Counted from the first letter of the stretch, positions 8,791-18,310 are shown. The stretch is 53,499 bases of DNA from Aeromonas piscicola (GCF_000820005.1 NZ_CDBL01000078.1:19062-72560), one strand, 5' to 3'. Made by a program: numbers and translations. Notes: generated by a model from the letters alone, not told the origin.

Positions 8791-9489
8791 TTAAGTCTCG
8801 GTCTGGCCGTAGTAGGCGTGCTTGCCATGTTTGCGCTGGTAGTGCTTCTCCAGCAGGTAATCGGGCAGGGGGTGTGCTGCGGGGTTGATCTGGCCGGTGA
8901 GCCACGCCATGCGCGCCACCTCTTCCAGCACCACGGCGTTGTGCACCGCATCATCCGCATCCTTGCCCCAGCTGAAGGGGCCATGGTTGGCCACCAGCAC
9001 CCCTGGCATGGTGAGAATGGGGGTCTGTTTGAGCGTCTCGACAATGAGATTACCGGTCAGCCCCTCGTAGTCCTCTTCGACCTCCCTTGGGGTGAGCAGG
9101 CGGGAGCAGGGGATCTCGCCGTGGAAGTAGTCGGCCTGGGTGGTGCCGAAAATGGGGATGGCGCGGCACGCCTGGGCCCAGGCGGTGGCGTGGGTGGAGT
9201 GGGTGTGCACCACGCCGCCGAGTTCAGGGTAGGTGCGATAGAGCACCAGATGGGTGGCGGTATCGGAGGAGGGGCGCAGGGCCCCCTCCAGCTGCTTGCC
9301 GGCCAGATCAAGCACCACCAGGTCCTCAAGCTGCATCTTGTTGTAACTGACGCCGCTCGGTTTGATGACCACCAGACCCCGCTCCCTGTCGATGCCGCTC
9401 ACGTTGCCCCAGGTGAAGGTCACCAGATGATGGCGCGGCAGATCCAGGTTGGCGGTCAGCACCTGCTCTTTGAGAGATTTGAGATTCAT
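8791..9489 (-). CDS. araD: L-ribulose-5-phosphate 4-epimerase
   Basis: Interconverts L-ribulose 5-phosphate and D-xylulose 5-phosphate, feeding arabinose into the pentose phosphate pathway. The 232-residue protein is a class II aldolase/epimerase: [13 protein letters not shown] at the start, then [16 protein letters not shown] with the zinc-binding histidines, [18 protein letters not shown], and [17 protein letters not shown], which holds the third zinc histidine. The start codon overlaps the araB stop in an ATGA arrangement, so translation is coupled to araB. If the araB frameshift is real, that coupling could be weakened. Confidence 0.97.
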   Translation of the reverse strand: MNLKSLKEQVLTANLDLPRHHLVTFTWGNVSGIDRERGLVVIKPSGVSYNKMQLEDLVVLDLAGKQLEGALRPSSDTATHLVLYRTYPELGGVVHTHSTHATAWAQACRAIPIFGTTQADYFHGEIPCSRLLTPREVEEDYEGLTGNLIVETLKQTPILTMPGVLVANHGPFSWGKDADDAVHNAVVLEEVARMAWLTGQINPAAHPLPDYLLEKHYQRKHGKHAYYGQTET

Positions 9490-11178
9490 GCCAGTGCTCC
9501 CTGGTTGTAGAGGGGCTCGGCGGCATGGCTCCATTGAAGGTAACGCTGATAGAGCCGCTCATATTCGGCGACCCGCTCAGGGTGTGGCTGGTGGGTGCGA
9601 TCCACGGCGCTCGCCATGTCCCGCTGGGCATCAGCCACATCCGCGTAGATACCGGCCGCCACGGCGGCAAAGATGGCCGCCCCCAGGGCGCAGCACTGAT
9701 CCGATGCCACCACCTGGATGGGGCGATTCATCACGTCGGCGCAGGTCTGCATCACAGTCGTTGATTTGCGGGCTATGCCGCCGAGCGCGATCACCTGGTC
9801 CACCGGCACCTGTTGGCTAGTCATGCACTCCATGATGCTGCGGGCACCGAAGGCGGTGGAGGCAACCAGGGCGCCGAACAGGTCGGGTGCATCCGTGCCG
9901 AGGTTGAGGCCGGTGACAGTGCCCTGCAGGCGCTGGTTGGCGTAAGGGGTGCGGCGGCCGTTGAACCAGTCGAGCACCACCGGCAGGTGGGCGAGGTCGC
10001 GCTGCTGCTCCCAGGCGGCGGCGAGGCTTGGCAACAGCTCCCGCTTGTGGGCCTCGATGGCGGTGCGAAGCTCGGGGTATTGGGCGGCGAGGCTCTCCAG
10101 CGGCCAGCCGAGCTGGCGCTGATACCAGGCGTAGATGTCGCCGAACGCCGATTGTCCCGCCTCCAGTCCCACCCTGCCCGGCACCACGCTGCCGTCTACC
10201 TGGCCGCAGATCCCGGCAATCGCACGATCGCCTATGGTGGCTTCGTCCGCGATCAGGATGTCGCAGGTGGAGGTGCCTATCACCTTGACCAAGGCATTGT
10301 TGCCGGCCCCGGCCCCCACAGCCCCCATGTGGCAATCAAAGGCGCCGCCCGCTATCACCACCTCGCAGGAGAGGTGCAGCCGCTCCGCCCACTCCGGGGT
10401 CAGGGTGCCGACCGGCAGATCGGCGGTCCAGCTGTCGGTAAAGAGCGGGAAGTCGAGATCCTGAGTCAGCAGCGGATCCAGCGCATGGAGAAAATCGGCG
10501 GCTGGCAGGCCGCCCCAGCTCGGATGCCAGAGGGACTTGTGACCGGCGGAGCAGCGCCCGCGCTTGATATTGGCAGGAGCCTGGGTGCCGCTCAGGATGG
10601 CAGGCACCCAGTCACACAGCTCGACCCAGTTGCAGGCGGCGGCGCGCACGGCTGCATCGGCTCGGGATACGTGCAGGATTTTGGCCCAGAACCACTCGGA
10701 GGAGTAGACACCGCCGATGTAGCGGCTGTAGTCAGGGAACTGGCCGCCGTGGCACAGTGCCGTGATAGCCTCGGCCATCCTCGATGGCGGTGTGATCCTT
10801 CCACAGCACGAACATGGCGTTGGGGTTGTCGGCAAATTCGGGGCGCAGGGCCAGCACCCGGCCCTCTTCATCGATGGGGGCCGGGGTCGATCCCGTGCTG
10901 TCTACCCCTATGCCGCGCACGGCGGCGCGCTGGGCGGGGGAGAGCTGGCCCACCACCTGCACCACCGCCTGTTCCATGGACTCCAGATAGTCGAGGGGGT
11001 GGTGGCGGAACTGGTTATGGACCGGCTGGCAGTAGTGGCCGACCTGCCAGCGCGGGTAGTAGACGACATGGGTTGCCAGCTCGGCGCCGTCGTGGCAGCG
11101 CACGGCGAGTGCCCTGACCGAATCGCTGCCGAAATCGAGTCCGATGGCGATGTGCTCGGACCTGGGGTGCTCAGACAT
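9486..11178 (-). pseudogene. araB: L-ribulokinase, frameshifted
   Basis: Encodes L-ribulokinase (ATP-dependent phosphorylation of L-ribulose), a FGGY-family kinase. The reading frame is split. From 11178 it reads [21 protein letters not shown] up to [10 protein letters not shown] and then runs out of frame to a stop at 10732. The rest ([22 protein letters not shown] through [20 protein letters not shown] and [12 protein letters not shown]) continues in the neighbouring frame to 9486. Dropping one base of the CC pair at 10775-10776 (minus strand GATGGCC to GATGCC) restores an uninterrupted 563-residue protein, near the 566 of E. coli. The join would read [14 protein letters not shown], as the family requires. 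No slippery heptamer is present, so programmed frameshifting is unlikely. Either a recent mutation or a sequencing error. Confidence 0.92.
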
Positions 11179-11244
11179 AGGTGCTCCTGACCATCAATGA
11201 GGGGTGACTGGGGAGGAACCATAGGAGATGGAGCGGACGGGCGG

Positions 11245-11282
11245 TTAGCCATTGGCTGCTGGAAATATGGATTTAAACGCTA
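11245..11282 (-). promoter_or_regulatory. AraC binding half-sites (araI1/araI2-like) for araBDA
   Basis: On the minus strand TAGCGTTTAAATCCATA (11282 to 11266) matches 14 of 17 bases of the E. coli araI1 half-site TAGCATTTTTATCCATA. A weaker half-site, CAGCAGCCAATGGCTAA (11261 to 11245), follows at the 21-bp spacing expected for an AraC dimer bound to direct repeats. The pair points toward araB, starting 104 bases upstream of its ATG. Confidence 0.72.
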
Positions 11283-11392
11283 CAGACGCAAGAGGGTGAC
11301 GGCTGCCCGGGATCCCGTATGTGACTTTTTTGCTGAAAACATAGACAAAATAGCTGCAATTTCATGGCGTGATCCTGCTCTCCATTTTTCCA

Positions 11393-11408
11393 TGTGAAAA
11401 CGATTACA
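11393..11408 (+). promoter_or_regulatory. CRP (cAMP receptor protein) site in the araB-araF divergent region
   Basis: TGTGA-AAACGA-TTACA matches the CRP consensus TGTGA-N6-TCACA at nine of ten positions. It sits 131 bases upstream of the araF start, between the divergent araB and araF genes, consistent with catabolite control of arabinose uptake. A weaker AraC-like TAGC...CATGG sequence lies at 11351-11367. I could not assign -10 and -35 boxes with confidence. Confidence 0.65.
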
Positions 11409-11539
11409 ACTTGGTTCGCTCATCTAGCAACAACAATAACGTCATGTTTGAACATGTTTTTATGTGGCGGCTGGTTGAATGGAACGAACGGCCGCACTTC
11501 GTTGATACATGGATTGATAGAACACCTGGAGACACTCAC

Positions 11540-12517
11540 ATGAACAAAATCGTTAAAGGCATGATTGCGATGGGGTTTGCCCTTGGTATGGCAAATTCTG
11601 CTTTCTCGGCCGAGGCGCTGAAGCTGGGCTACCTGGTCAAGCAGCCGGAGGAGCCCTGGTTCCAGACCGAATGGAACTTTGCCGACAAGGCCGGCAAGGA
11701 TCTCGGCTTCGAGGTGATCAAGATAGCCGTGCCCGATGGCGAGAAGACCCTCAATGCCATCGACAGCCTGGCGGCCAACGGCGCCAAGGGTTTCGTCATC
11801 TGTACCCCGGATCCCAAACTTGGGGCCGCCATCATGGCCAAGGCCAACAGCATGGATCTGAAGGTCATCACCGTGGATGACCAGTTCGTCAACGCCAAGG
11901 GCCAGCCCATGGATCAGGTGCCGCTGGTGATGATGGCCGCCACCAAGATTGGCGAGCGCCAGGGTCAGGAGCTCTACAAGGAGATGCAAAAACGCCAGTG
12001 GGACGTGAAAGCCACCGGGGTGCTGGCCATCACGGCCGACGAGCTGGATACCGCCCGTCGCCGGGTTGAAGGTTCCTTGAGTGCGCTCAAGGCCGCCGGT
12101 TTCCCCGATGCCCAGATCTACCGCTCACCGACCAAGGCCAACGATATTCCGGGAGCCCTGGATGCCGCCAACTCCATGCTGGTGCAGCACCCCGAGGTCA
12201 AAAACTGGCTCATCGTCGGCATGAATGACAACACAGTGCTTGGCGGCGTGCGCGCCACCGAAGGGCAGGGCTTCAAGGCCGCGAACGTCATCGGCATCAA
12301 CGGGGTGGATGCGGTGAATGAGCTCTCCAAGTCCAGCGCCACCGGTTTCCTGGGGTCCTTGCTGCCAAGCCCGGACGTACACGGCTACAAGAGCATCCAG
12401 ATGCTCCATGACTGGGTCGTCAATGGCGCCGAGCCGGCCAAGTTCACCGAAGTGACCGATGTGGTGCTCATCACCCGCGACAACTTCAAGGTCGAGTTGC
12501 AGAAGAAAGGTCTGTGA
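11540..12517 (+). CDS. araF: L-arabinose-binding periplasmic protein
   Basis: The substrate-binding subunit of the high-affinity arabinose ABC importer. The 325-residue product has a signal peptide (core MIAMGFALGMANSAF, cleavage after SA) and the mature start LKLGYLVKQPEEPWFQTEW, in which Lys, Glu and Trp contact the sugar in the E. coli protein. FVICTPDPKLG, VDDQFVNAKG, NDNTVLGGVRA and INGVDAVNEL are all AraF blocks. The ATG at 11540 has a GGAGA site nearby; the frame is open further upstream but only over promoter sequence. First gene of araFGH; a hairpin follows it. Confidence 0.96.
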   Translation: MNKIVKGMIAMGFALGMANSAFSAEALKLGYLVKQPEEPWFQTEWNFADKAGKDLGFEVIKIAVPDGEKTLNAIDSLAANGAKGFVICTPDPKLGAAIMAKANSMDLKVITVDDQFVNAKGQPMDQVPLVMMAATKIGERQGQELYKEMQKRQWDVKATGVLAITADELDTARRRVEGSLSALKAAGFPDAQIYRSPTKANDIPGALDAANSMLVQHPEVKNWLIVGMNDNTVLGGVRATEGQGFKAANVIGINGVDAVNELSKSSATGFLGSLLPSPDVHGYKSIQMLHDWVVNGAEPAKFTEVTDVVLITRDNFKVELQKKGL

Positions 12518-12546
12518 CAGGTGCCGTCCAACCTCTGACATCGATA

Positions 12547-12571
12547 CCGGCATGACGCAACGTCATGCCGG
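12547..12571 (+). repeat. Intercistronic hairpin between araF and araG
   Basis: CCGGCATGAC pairs perfectly with GTCATGCCGG across a 5-base loop. There is no T-run, so it is more likely an mRNA-stabilising or partial-termination element that keeps the binding-protein message more abundant than araGH, as is common after periplasmic binding-protein genes. Confidence 0.7.
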
Positions 12572-12588
12572 TTGGCTGGAGTGAACAC

Positions 12589-14085
12589 ATGAATCAAGTT
12601 CCTTATCTGGAGTTTTGCGGCATCAGCAAGGAGTTTCCCGGCGTCAAGGCGCTGCAAAACGTCTCCTTCTCCTGTCAGCAGGGCTCGGTGCACGCGCTGA
12701 TGGGAGAGAACGGCGCGGGCAAATCCACCCTGCTCAAGATCCTGAGCGGCTTTCAGGCGCCCACCACGGGGGTGGTGAAGCTGGCCGGTCAGGAGCGGGT
12801 CTTTCAAAACACGGTCGATGCGCTGGAGAGCGGGATCGCCATCATCTATCAGGAGTTGCATCTGGTGCCCGAGATGACCATCGCCGAGAACATCTATCTC
12901 GGCCAGCTGCCCACCCGGCACGGCGTCATCGATCGGGAGAAGCTCTATCAGGATGCCGCCAGGCAGCTGGCGCGCCTCGGCATGGATGTGTCGCCCGAGA
13001 CGCTGCTGAAGTACCTGTCGCTCGGTCAATGGCAGATGGTGGAGATCGCCAAGGCCCTGACCCGGGATGCCAGCGTCATCGCCTTCGACGAGCCGACCAG
13101 CAGCCTGTCGTCCCGCGAGATAGATCAGCTGTTTCGGGTCATTCGCCAGCTGCGCGACGAGGGCAAGGTGATCCTCTACGTCTCCCACCGGATGGACGAG
13201 ATCTTCGCCCTGTGCGATGCCATCACCGTCTTCAAGGATGGCCAGTTCGTGCGCACCTTCGCCTCCATGGCCGAGGTCAGCCGGGATCTGCTGGTCAAGA
13301 CCATGGTGGGGCGCGAGCTGACCGACATCTACGGCTACAGCCCGAGGCCGCTCGGGGAAGTGGGCCTCAAGGTAGAGAACCTGATGGGACCGGGCCTGAA
13401 AGCGCCCATTTCGTTTGAGGTGAAACGGGGGGAGATCCTCGGCATCTTCGGGCTGGTGGGGGCCGGTCGCAGCGAGCTGATGAAGCTCATCTTTGGTGCC
13501 GACAAGCTGGTCTCTGGCGAAATCGCTGTGTTTGGCAAGCCGGTGCCCATCCGCAACCCCATCGATGCCATTCACAGCGGCATCATGCTCTGCACCGAAG
13601 ACCGCAAGGCGCTCGGCATCATCCCCATTCACTCGGTGCAGGAGAGCATCAACATCAGCGCCCGCCGCCACAAGGCGTGGGGGGGCTTCTGGATCAACCA
13701 GAAATGGGAGGACGAGAACGCGAGGCTGCGGATCCGCGACATGCGGGTCAAGACCCCGTCCCCTCATCAAGCCATCATGAACCTCTCCGGCGGCAACCAG
13801 CAGAAGGCCATTCTGGGCCGCTGGCTCTCCGAAGACATGAAGGTGATCCTGCTCGACGAGCCGACCCGCGGCATCGACGTCGGGGCAAAAAACGAGATTT
13901 ACAACGTGATTTACGATCTGGCCAAGGTGGGTATCGCCGTGGTGGTGGTCTCAAGCGAACTGCCGGAGGTGCTGGGCATCGCGGATCGGATCATGGTCAT
14001 GCGGGAGGGGGTGATAGCAGGGGAGCTCTCCCATGATGAGGCCGACGAGGTCAAGGCACTCAATCTGGCCATGCCGGCCCGTTAA
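12589..14085 (+). CDS. araG: L-arabinose ABC transporter ATP-binding protein
   Basis: The double ATPase of the arabinose importer, 498 residues with two ABC domains, as in all sugar ABC importers of the Ara/Rbs/Mgl type. The first domain has Walker [10 protein letters not shown] near residues 39-47 and Walker [10 protein letters not shown], with a degenerate signature YLSLGQWQ. The second has the non-canonical P-loop region [11 protein letters not shown], a full signature NLSGGNQQK and Walker [15 protein letters not shown]. The start at 12589 follows a TGGAG site. It sits between araF and araH in the plus-strand transport operon. Confidence 0.96.
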   Translation: MNQVPYLEFCGISKEFPGVKALQNVSFSCQQGSVHALMGENGAGKSTLLKILSGFQAPTTGVVKLAGQERVFQNTVDALESGIAIIYQELHLVPEMTIAENIYLGQLPTRHGVIDREKLYQDAARQLARLGMDVSPETLLKYLSLGQWQMVEIAKALTRDASVIAFDEPTSSLSSREIDQLFRVIRQLRDEGKVILYVSHRMDEIFALCDAITVFKDGQFVRTFASMAEVSRDLLVKTMVGRELTDIYGYSPRPLGEVGLKVENLMGPGLKAPISFEVKRGEILGIFGLVGAGRSELMKLIFGADKLVSGEIAVFGKPVPIRNPIDAIHSGIMLCTEDRKALGIIPIHSVQESINISARRHKAWGGFWINQKWEDENARLRIRDMRVKTPSPHQAIMNLSGGNQQKAILGRWLSEDMKVILLDEPTRGIDVGAKNEIYNVIYDLAKVGIAVVVVSSELPEVLGIADRIMVMREGVIAGELSHDEADEVKALNLAMPAR

Positions 14086-14135
14086 TCCCCCGTGACTGCA
14101 ACGCGATAGCACCCGGAAACTTCAGGAGAAATACC

Positions 14136-15137
14136 ATGACAACAACTACCTCTGTCGGTCAGGCCGCGACTGTCTCTGCGACCGCCAGCTCCAGAGTGCA
14201 ACTGGCCCGGATCTGGGATCAATACGGCATGCTGGTGATCTTCGCCGCCCTGTTCCTGCTGGCCTGCGTGCTGGTACCCAACTTCGCCAGCCTGATCAAC
14301 ATGCGCGGGCTAGGGCTGGCTGTCTCCATGTCGGGCATGGTGGCCTGCGGCATGCTGTTCTGCCTCGCCTCCGGTGAATTCGACATGTCGGTCGGCTCCG
14401 TAGTGGCCTGCTCGGGCGTCGCCTGCGCGGTGGGCATCAACGCCACCGAGAGCATCACGGTCGGCATCCTAGCCGGCATGTCGGTGGGGGTGCTGTTTGG
14501 CCTCATCAACGGCATAGTGGTGGCCAAATTCAAGATCAATGCCCTCATCACCACCCTCGCCACCATGCAGATGGCGCGGGGGGTAGGCTACATCATCTCG
14601 GACGGCAAGGCGGTCGGCATAGTGGAAGAGGGCTTCTTCGAGCTAGGCAACTCAGCCCTGCTTGGGATCCCGACGCCGGTCTGGCTGACGGCGCTCTGCT
14701 TCGTGCTGTTTGGGCTGCTGCTCAACAAGACTACCTTCGGTCGCAACACCCTGGCCATGGGGGGCAACGAGGAGGCCGCGCGCCTCGCCGGGGTCAACGT
14801 GGTGCGCACCAAGATCATTATCTTCACCATGACCGGGCTGATTGCCTCCATCGCTGGGATCATACTGGCGTCGCGCATGACCTCGGGCCAGCCCATGACC
14901 TCCATCGGCTTCGAGCTGGTGGTGATCTCGGCCTGCGTGCTGGGCGGGGTCTCCATGAAGGGGGGGATTGGCAAGATCTCCTACATCATCGCCGGTGTGC
15001 TGATCCTGGGGCTGATGGAGAACGCCATGAACCTGCTCAACATATCCCCGTTCGCCCAGTACGTGGTGCGCGGCCTGATCTTGCTCGCCGCCGTGCTGTT
15101 CGACCGCTACAAGCAAGTGCGCAAGGCGCGCGTCTGA
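14136..15137 (+). CDS. araH: L-arabinose ABC transporter permease
   Basis: The membrane subunit of the arabinose importer, 333 residues with about eight to ten hydrophobic spans. Family blocks include GEFDMSVGSVVACSGV, INGIVVAKFKINALITTLATMQMARG, NTLAMGGNEEAARLAGVNV and VVISACVLGGVSMKGGIGK, all typical of the BPD_transp_2 sugar permeases. The ATG at 14136 follows TCAGGAGAAATACC. It ends the araFGH unit; a hairpin separates it from araC. Confidence 0.96.
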   Translation: MTTTTSVGQAATVSATASSRVQLARIWDQYGMLVIFAALFLLACVLVPNFASLINMRGLGLAVSMSGMVACGMLFCLASGEFDMSVGSVVACSGVACAVGINATESITVGILAGMSVGVLFGLINGIVVAKFKINALITTLATMQMARGVGYIISDGKAVGIVEEGFFELGNSALLGIPTPVWLTALCFVLFGLLLNKTTFGRNTLAMGGNEEAARLAGVNVVRTKIIIFTMTGLIASIAGIILASRMTSGQPMTSIGFELVVISACVLGGVSMKGGIGKISYIIAGVLILGLMENAMNLLNISPFAQYVVRGLILLAAVLFDRYKQVRKARV

Positions 15138-15154
15138 TCTCCCTTCAACCGGCC

Positions 15155-15177
15155 CAGGCCCGCGTTCTGCGGGCCTG
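15155..15177 (+). terminator. Hairpin after araH
   Basis: CAGGCCCGC and GCGGGCCTG form a 9-bp stem with a 5-base loop, 17 bases after the araH stop. The T-run is poor (ATT), so it may terminate only part of the transcripts. Confidence 0.6.
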
Positions 15178-15301
15178 ATTGCCGATTGCCCCATGATGGC
15201 CGGTGACTCCATGGCGCACGGCCCATGCCATTGTGAGCCAGTTCAACAATTTCACACGACGCCGAGCGCCGGATGGCGCGTTCCCAAGGTGAGTCTTTAC
15301 A

Positions 15302-16213
15302 ATGGCCCAAGCCGATTTTTTTACCCAAGCGCTGTTTTCCGCCATGTCCTCAATGCAAAAAGAGAAGCCGAAACAACTCAACCCCCTGTTGCCGGGCTAC
15401 GCCTTCGACGTCTTCCTGGTCTCGGGCATGACCCCCATAGAGCAGGGGAGCGCGCTCGACTTCATCATTGACAGACCCCTGGGCATGAAGGGCTTCATCG
15501 TCAATCTGACCATCAAGGGCAAGGGGCAGATCTTTCAGGGGGATCAGGCCTTCACCGTGGAGCCAGGCGACCTGCTGCTGTTCCCGCCGGCGGCCGTGCA
15601 TTATTACGGCCGGGCACCGGATGCGCGGGAGTGGTATCACCGCTGGGTCTATTTCCGGCCGAGGGCCTATTGGGCCGACTGGCTTAAGTGGCCCCAGGTC
15701 ACTGAGCGGGTGGGGCGCCTGCAGCTGGCTGACAGTCAGCTGCTCGCCGAATTTGACGCCCTGTTCCTCGACATCGAAGAGACTCACCAGCAGCTCAGAC
15801 CCATGTCGGAACAGCTCGCCATGAACCTGCTGGAGCGGTTGCTCATTCGCTGCTACGAGGCCTCATCCCTCAATGCCTATCCCACCATAGATCACAGAGT
15901 TCACCAGGCGTGCCAGATCCTGAGCGAGTCGCTCTGTGCCGAGATCTCGGTGGAGGCGCTGGCAGAGCAGGTGTTCTTGTCCCCCTCGCGGCTGGCTCAC
16001 TTGTTCCGTGAGCAGGTGGGAGTGAGCATAGTGCGCTGGCGCGAGGATCAGCGGATCATGCGGGCCAAGCTGCTGCTGCAGACCACCCCCATGTCGGTGG
16101 CCACCATAGGCCAGCAGGTGGGCTATGACGATCAGCTCTACTTCTCGCGGGTGTTCAGGAAACGGGTCGGCGTCAGCCCGACTGAGTACCGCAAATGCGC
16201 CACCCCGCTGTGA
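15302..16213 (+). CDS. araC: Arabinose operon regulator AraC
   Basis: The arabinose-responsive regulator, 303 residues. The N-terminal cupin domain ([51 protein letters not shown]) binds arabinose and dimerises. The C-terminal AraC domain has two helix-turn-helix units: [20 protein letters not shown] and [21 protein letters not shown], ending in VGVSPTEYR. The start at 15302 has AAGGTGAG eight bases upstream. In E. coli araC lies next to araB and is divergent; here it follows araH on the same strand. Its likely targets are the half-sites at 11245-11282 and possible weaker sites before araF. Confidence 0.96.
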   Translation: MAQADFFTQALFSAMSSMQKEKPKQLNPLLPGYAFDVFLVSGMTPIEQGSALDFIIDRPLGMKGFIVNLTIKGKGQIFQGDQAFTVEPGDLLLFPPAAVHYYGRAPDAREWYHRWVYFRPRAYWADWLKWPQVTERVGRLQLADSQLLAEFDALFLDIEETHQQLRPMSEQLAMNLLERLLIRCYEASSLNAYPTIDHRVHQACQILSESLCAEISVEALAEQVFLSPSRLAHLFREQVGVSIVRWREDQRIMRAKLLLQTTPMSVATIGQQVGYDDQLYFSRVFRKRVGVSPTEYRKCATPL

Positions 16214-16297
16214 CCGCCTTTGCTTGATGACGCTGATCGTTTCGCCCCATGAGTTGTCACCGCATGCTGGTGTGGCCGCTTGGGGCAGGCTGCGTCA

Positions 16298-17203
16298 TTA
16301 CTCCTCATCAATGGCGGCGAAGCGCTCGACCAGATAGTCGATCAGCGCCCGCACCGAAGGGAGCAGGCCGCGGCGGGAGGGGAAGATTGCGTGGATGATC
16401 TCGGGTCTTGGCTCCCATTCGGGGACCACTTGCACCAGATCACGGGCGGCCAGCTGTTCCCGCACCATCAACAACGGCAACTGGGCCACACCCACCCCGG
16501 CCAGGGCGGCGCTGCGCAGTGCCACCATGTCAGTGGTCACGAAACGGGGCTGGTGGACGACGCTGGCATGGGCATCATCCGGCCCGAACAGCGACCAGTG
16601 ATGGCTCTGCTGCAAGGTGCCCAACCCCATGCTGGGCCAGCCGTTCAGCTCGGAAGGGGCGGCGGGAAACCCATGTTGTGCGATGAGTGCAGGGCTCGCC
16701 ACCAGGCATTGCCTGCGATCCGCCAGCACCCTTATCACCAGCTCGCTGTCTTGCAGCGGCGGCGGCCTGACCCGGATCGCCACATCGACCCCTTCTGCGA
16801 TGAGATCCACCCGCCGGTTTGTTCCTTCCAGTTGCACGCTGACCTGCGGGTAGTGCGCCATGAAATCCGCCAGCATGGGGCCAACATGGGTATGTAGCAG
16901 GGCGATGGGGCAGCTCAGGCGGATCAGGCCGCAGGGCTCGGTGCGGGTCACCTCGATGGCAGCCTGCGCCGCCTCGGCTTCCACCAGCACCGCCTTGCAG
17001 TGCTCGTAATAGGTGCGGCCCAGCTCGGTCACCGCAAACTGGCGGGTCGAGCGCTGGATCAGGCGCACGCCGAGCCGCTCTTCGAGCAGTGCGATACGGC
17101 GGCTGAGCCGGGATTTCGGCATGCCGATGGCCCGTCCGGCGGAGGCAAATCCGCCGTGGTCCACCGCCTGGACGAAGTAGTAGAGATCGTTCAGATCCTG
17201 CAT
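16298..17203 (-). CDS. LysR-family regulator (YhaJ-like)
   Basis: A LysR-type regulator of 301 residues. DNA-binding helices are in GGFASAGRAIGMPKSRLSRRIALLE, followed by the linker VRLIQRSTRQFAVTELG and a substrate domain with VDVAIRVRPPP. This N-terminus is typical of the YhaJ/AaeR-like group. It is divergent from a pirin gene, as yhaJ is next to the pirin gene yhaK in E. coli, so it probably controls that gene. The 123-base region between them should hold its operator, but I could not single out a convincing T-N11-A site. Confidence 0.9.
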   Translation of the reverse strand: MQDLNDLYYFVQAVDHGGFASAGRAIGMPKSRLSRRIALLEERLGVRLIQRSTRQFAVTELGRTYYEHCKAVLVEAEAAQAAIEVTRTEPCGLIRLSCPIALLHTHVGPMLADFMAHYPQVSVQLEGTNRRVDLIAEGVDVAIRVRPPPLQDSELVIRVLADRRQCLVASPALIAQHGFPAAPSELNGWPSMGLGTLQQSHHWSLFGPDDAHASVVHQPRFVTTDMVALRSAALAGVGVAQLPLLMVREQLAARDLVQVVPEWEPRPEIIHAIFPSRRGLLPSVRALIDYLVERFAAIDEE

Positions 17204-17326
17204 AAGGTGCTCTTATCGTTCCAAAAATAGGACGCTGATGCTCAATTTAGCAGTCTACCCATGGATTAGTCTCGAAACTAAGCTGTCTCCAACGATGAAA
17301 TCTACCGGATAATTCAGGAGCTACAG

Positions 17327-18121
17327 ATGAAAAAGATCCTTGGCGTCTACAGCGCACCGCGTCCTCACTGGGTTGGCGACGGCTTTCCCGTTCGCTCCCT
17401 CTTCTCATACAGCAGCCACGGCAAGCAACTGAGCCCCTTCTTGCTGCTCGACTATGCCGGCCCGGCCAATTTCACGCCGAGCACCCAGCCGCGCGGCGTG
17501 GGTCAGCATCCCCATCGCGGCTTCGAGACGGTGACCATCGTCTACAAGGGGGAGGTGGCGCACCGGGATTCGACCGGTCAGGGCGGCGTGATTGGCCCAG
17601 GCGATGTGCAGTGGATGACCGCCGGCGCCGGTATTTTGCACGAGGAGTTTCACGCACCGGCCTTCAGCGAGTCGGGCGGTGAGCTTGAGATGGTGCAGCT
17701 GTGGGTGAACCTGCCCAGCCAGCACAAGATGACGCCGCCTGGCTATCAGGCCATCTTCGGTCGCGACATTCCAACGGTGGCGCTGGCCAAGGGCACAGGC
17801 ACAGTGCGGGTCATCGCCGGGGAATTTGATGGGCACCGTGGCCCGGCCCGAACCTTCAGCCCCCTGCATGTCTGGGATCTGCGGCTGGTGCAGGTCAACG
17901 GCAGCACCATTGCCCGGGAGGCGCAGATGGTGGTGCTGGACAGGGCGGGGCGGCAGGTCATGATCGAGGCAAACAGCGAGGCTGTGGTGCTGCTGCTCAG
18001 CGGTGAGCCCATCGAGGAACCCATTGTGGGTCACGGCCCCTTCGTGATGAACAGCCATGAGGAGATAGTGCAGGCCATCGATGACTTCAACAGCGGTAGA
18101 TTTGGCCTGATGTCAGAGTAA
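17327..18121 (+). CDS. Pirin-family bicupin protein
   Basis: A pirin-like protein of 264 residues. The N-terminal cupin carries HPHRGFETVTIVYKG and, later, GAGILHEEFH; these supply the three histidines and one glutamate that hold the metal in pirins such as YhhW. The C-terminal cupin domain (MVVLDRAGRQVMIEANSEAVVLLLSGEPIEEPI) lacks metal ligands, as usual. Some pirins have quercetin dioxygenase activity, others act as redox sensors; the sequence does not decide. AGGAG lies eight bases before the ATG. It is divergent from the YhaJ-like regulator and ends at a strong bidirectional hairpin. Confidence 0.92.
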   Translation: MKKILGVYSAPRPHWVGDGFPVRSLFSYSSHGKQLSPFLLLDYAGPANFTPSTQPRGVGQHPHRGFETVTIVYKGEVAHRDSTGQGGVIGPGDVQWMTAGAGILHEEFHAPAFSESGGELEMVQLWVNLPSQHKMTPPGYQAIFGRDIPTVALAKGTGTVRVIAGEFDGHRGPARTFSPLHVWDLRLVQVNGSTIAREAQMVVLDRAGRQVMIEANSEAVVLLLSGEPIEEPIVGHGPFVMNSHEEIVQAIDDFNSGRFGLMSE

Positions 18122-18130
18122 TGAAGGTTA

Positions 18131-18164
18131 AAAAAGACCCGGGCCTTCGCGAGAGGGCCCGGGT
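18131..18164 (-). terminator. Bidirectional terminator between pirin and rpmJ2
   Basis: ACCCGGGCC at 18137-18145 pairs with GGCCCGGGT at 18156-18164. On the minus strand it is followed by CTTTTTT, making a strong intrinsic terminator for the L31B/L36 unit. It also lies just after the pirin gene on the plus strand. Confidence 0.88.
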
Positions 18165-18184
18165 TGTCTATGGTGCGGCAGCCT

Positions 18185-18310
18185 TCAGCGCTGGCGAGCC
18201 TTGAACCTGGGGTTGCTCTTGCAGATCATGAACAGCTTGCCGCGGCGGCGGACAATCTGGCAATCCGGGTGGCGCGACTTGGCTGATTTCAGGGAGGAGA
18301 GCACTTTCAT
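18185..18310 (-). CDS. rpmJ2: 50S ribosomal protein L36, zinc-free (C-) paralog
   Basis: A 41-residue L36 homologue (begins [18 protein letters not shown], ends NPRFKARQR). Normal L36 binds zinc with three cysteines and a histidine; this copy keeps only Cys17 and Cys30, so it is the zinc-independent type known as YkgO in E. coli. Its ATG overlaps the L31B stop in an ATGA arrangement, so the two proteins are translated together. They replace the zinc-binding versions when zinc is scarce and so free zinc from ribosomes. Confidence 0.93.
   Translation of the reverse strand: MKVLSSLKSAKSRHPDCQIVRRRGKLFMICKSNPRFKARQR

Noticed and set aside
7241..8794. Long plus-strand open frame opposite araA
   Set aside because: It is the complement of a well-conserved isomerase gene, begins in the araA terminator and resembles no family.
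10765..10790. Programmed +1 frameshift in araB
   Set aside because: There is no rare codon, stop codon or slippery run at the junction, and ribulokinases are not known to use frameshifting.
10732..10871. Two separate araB-like genes, with the second starting at 10871
   Set aside because: The apparent start of the second frame ([11 protein letters not shown]) is an out-of-frame translation of araB; its true araB homology begins only at [11 protein letters not shown].
11425..11441. AraC half-site in front of araF at 11425 (TAGCAACAAC...)
   Set aside because: Only the TAGCA part matches; the CCATA half is missing.
12385..13770. Long minus-strand open frame opposite araF/araG
   Set aside because: It is antisense to two certain transporter genes and has no recognisable domain.
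16214..16297. Terminator between araC and the LysR gene
   Set aside because: GCCCCAT and TTGGGGC lie 30 bases apart, but the stem is short and has no T-run.
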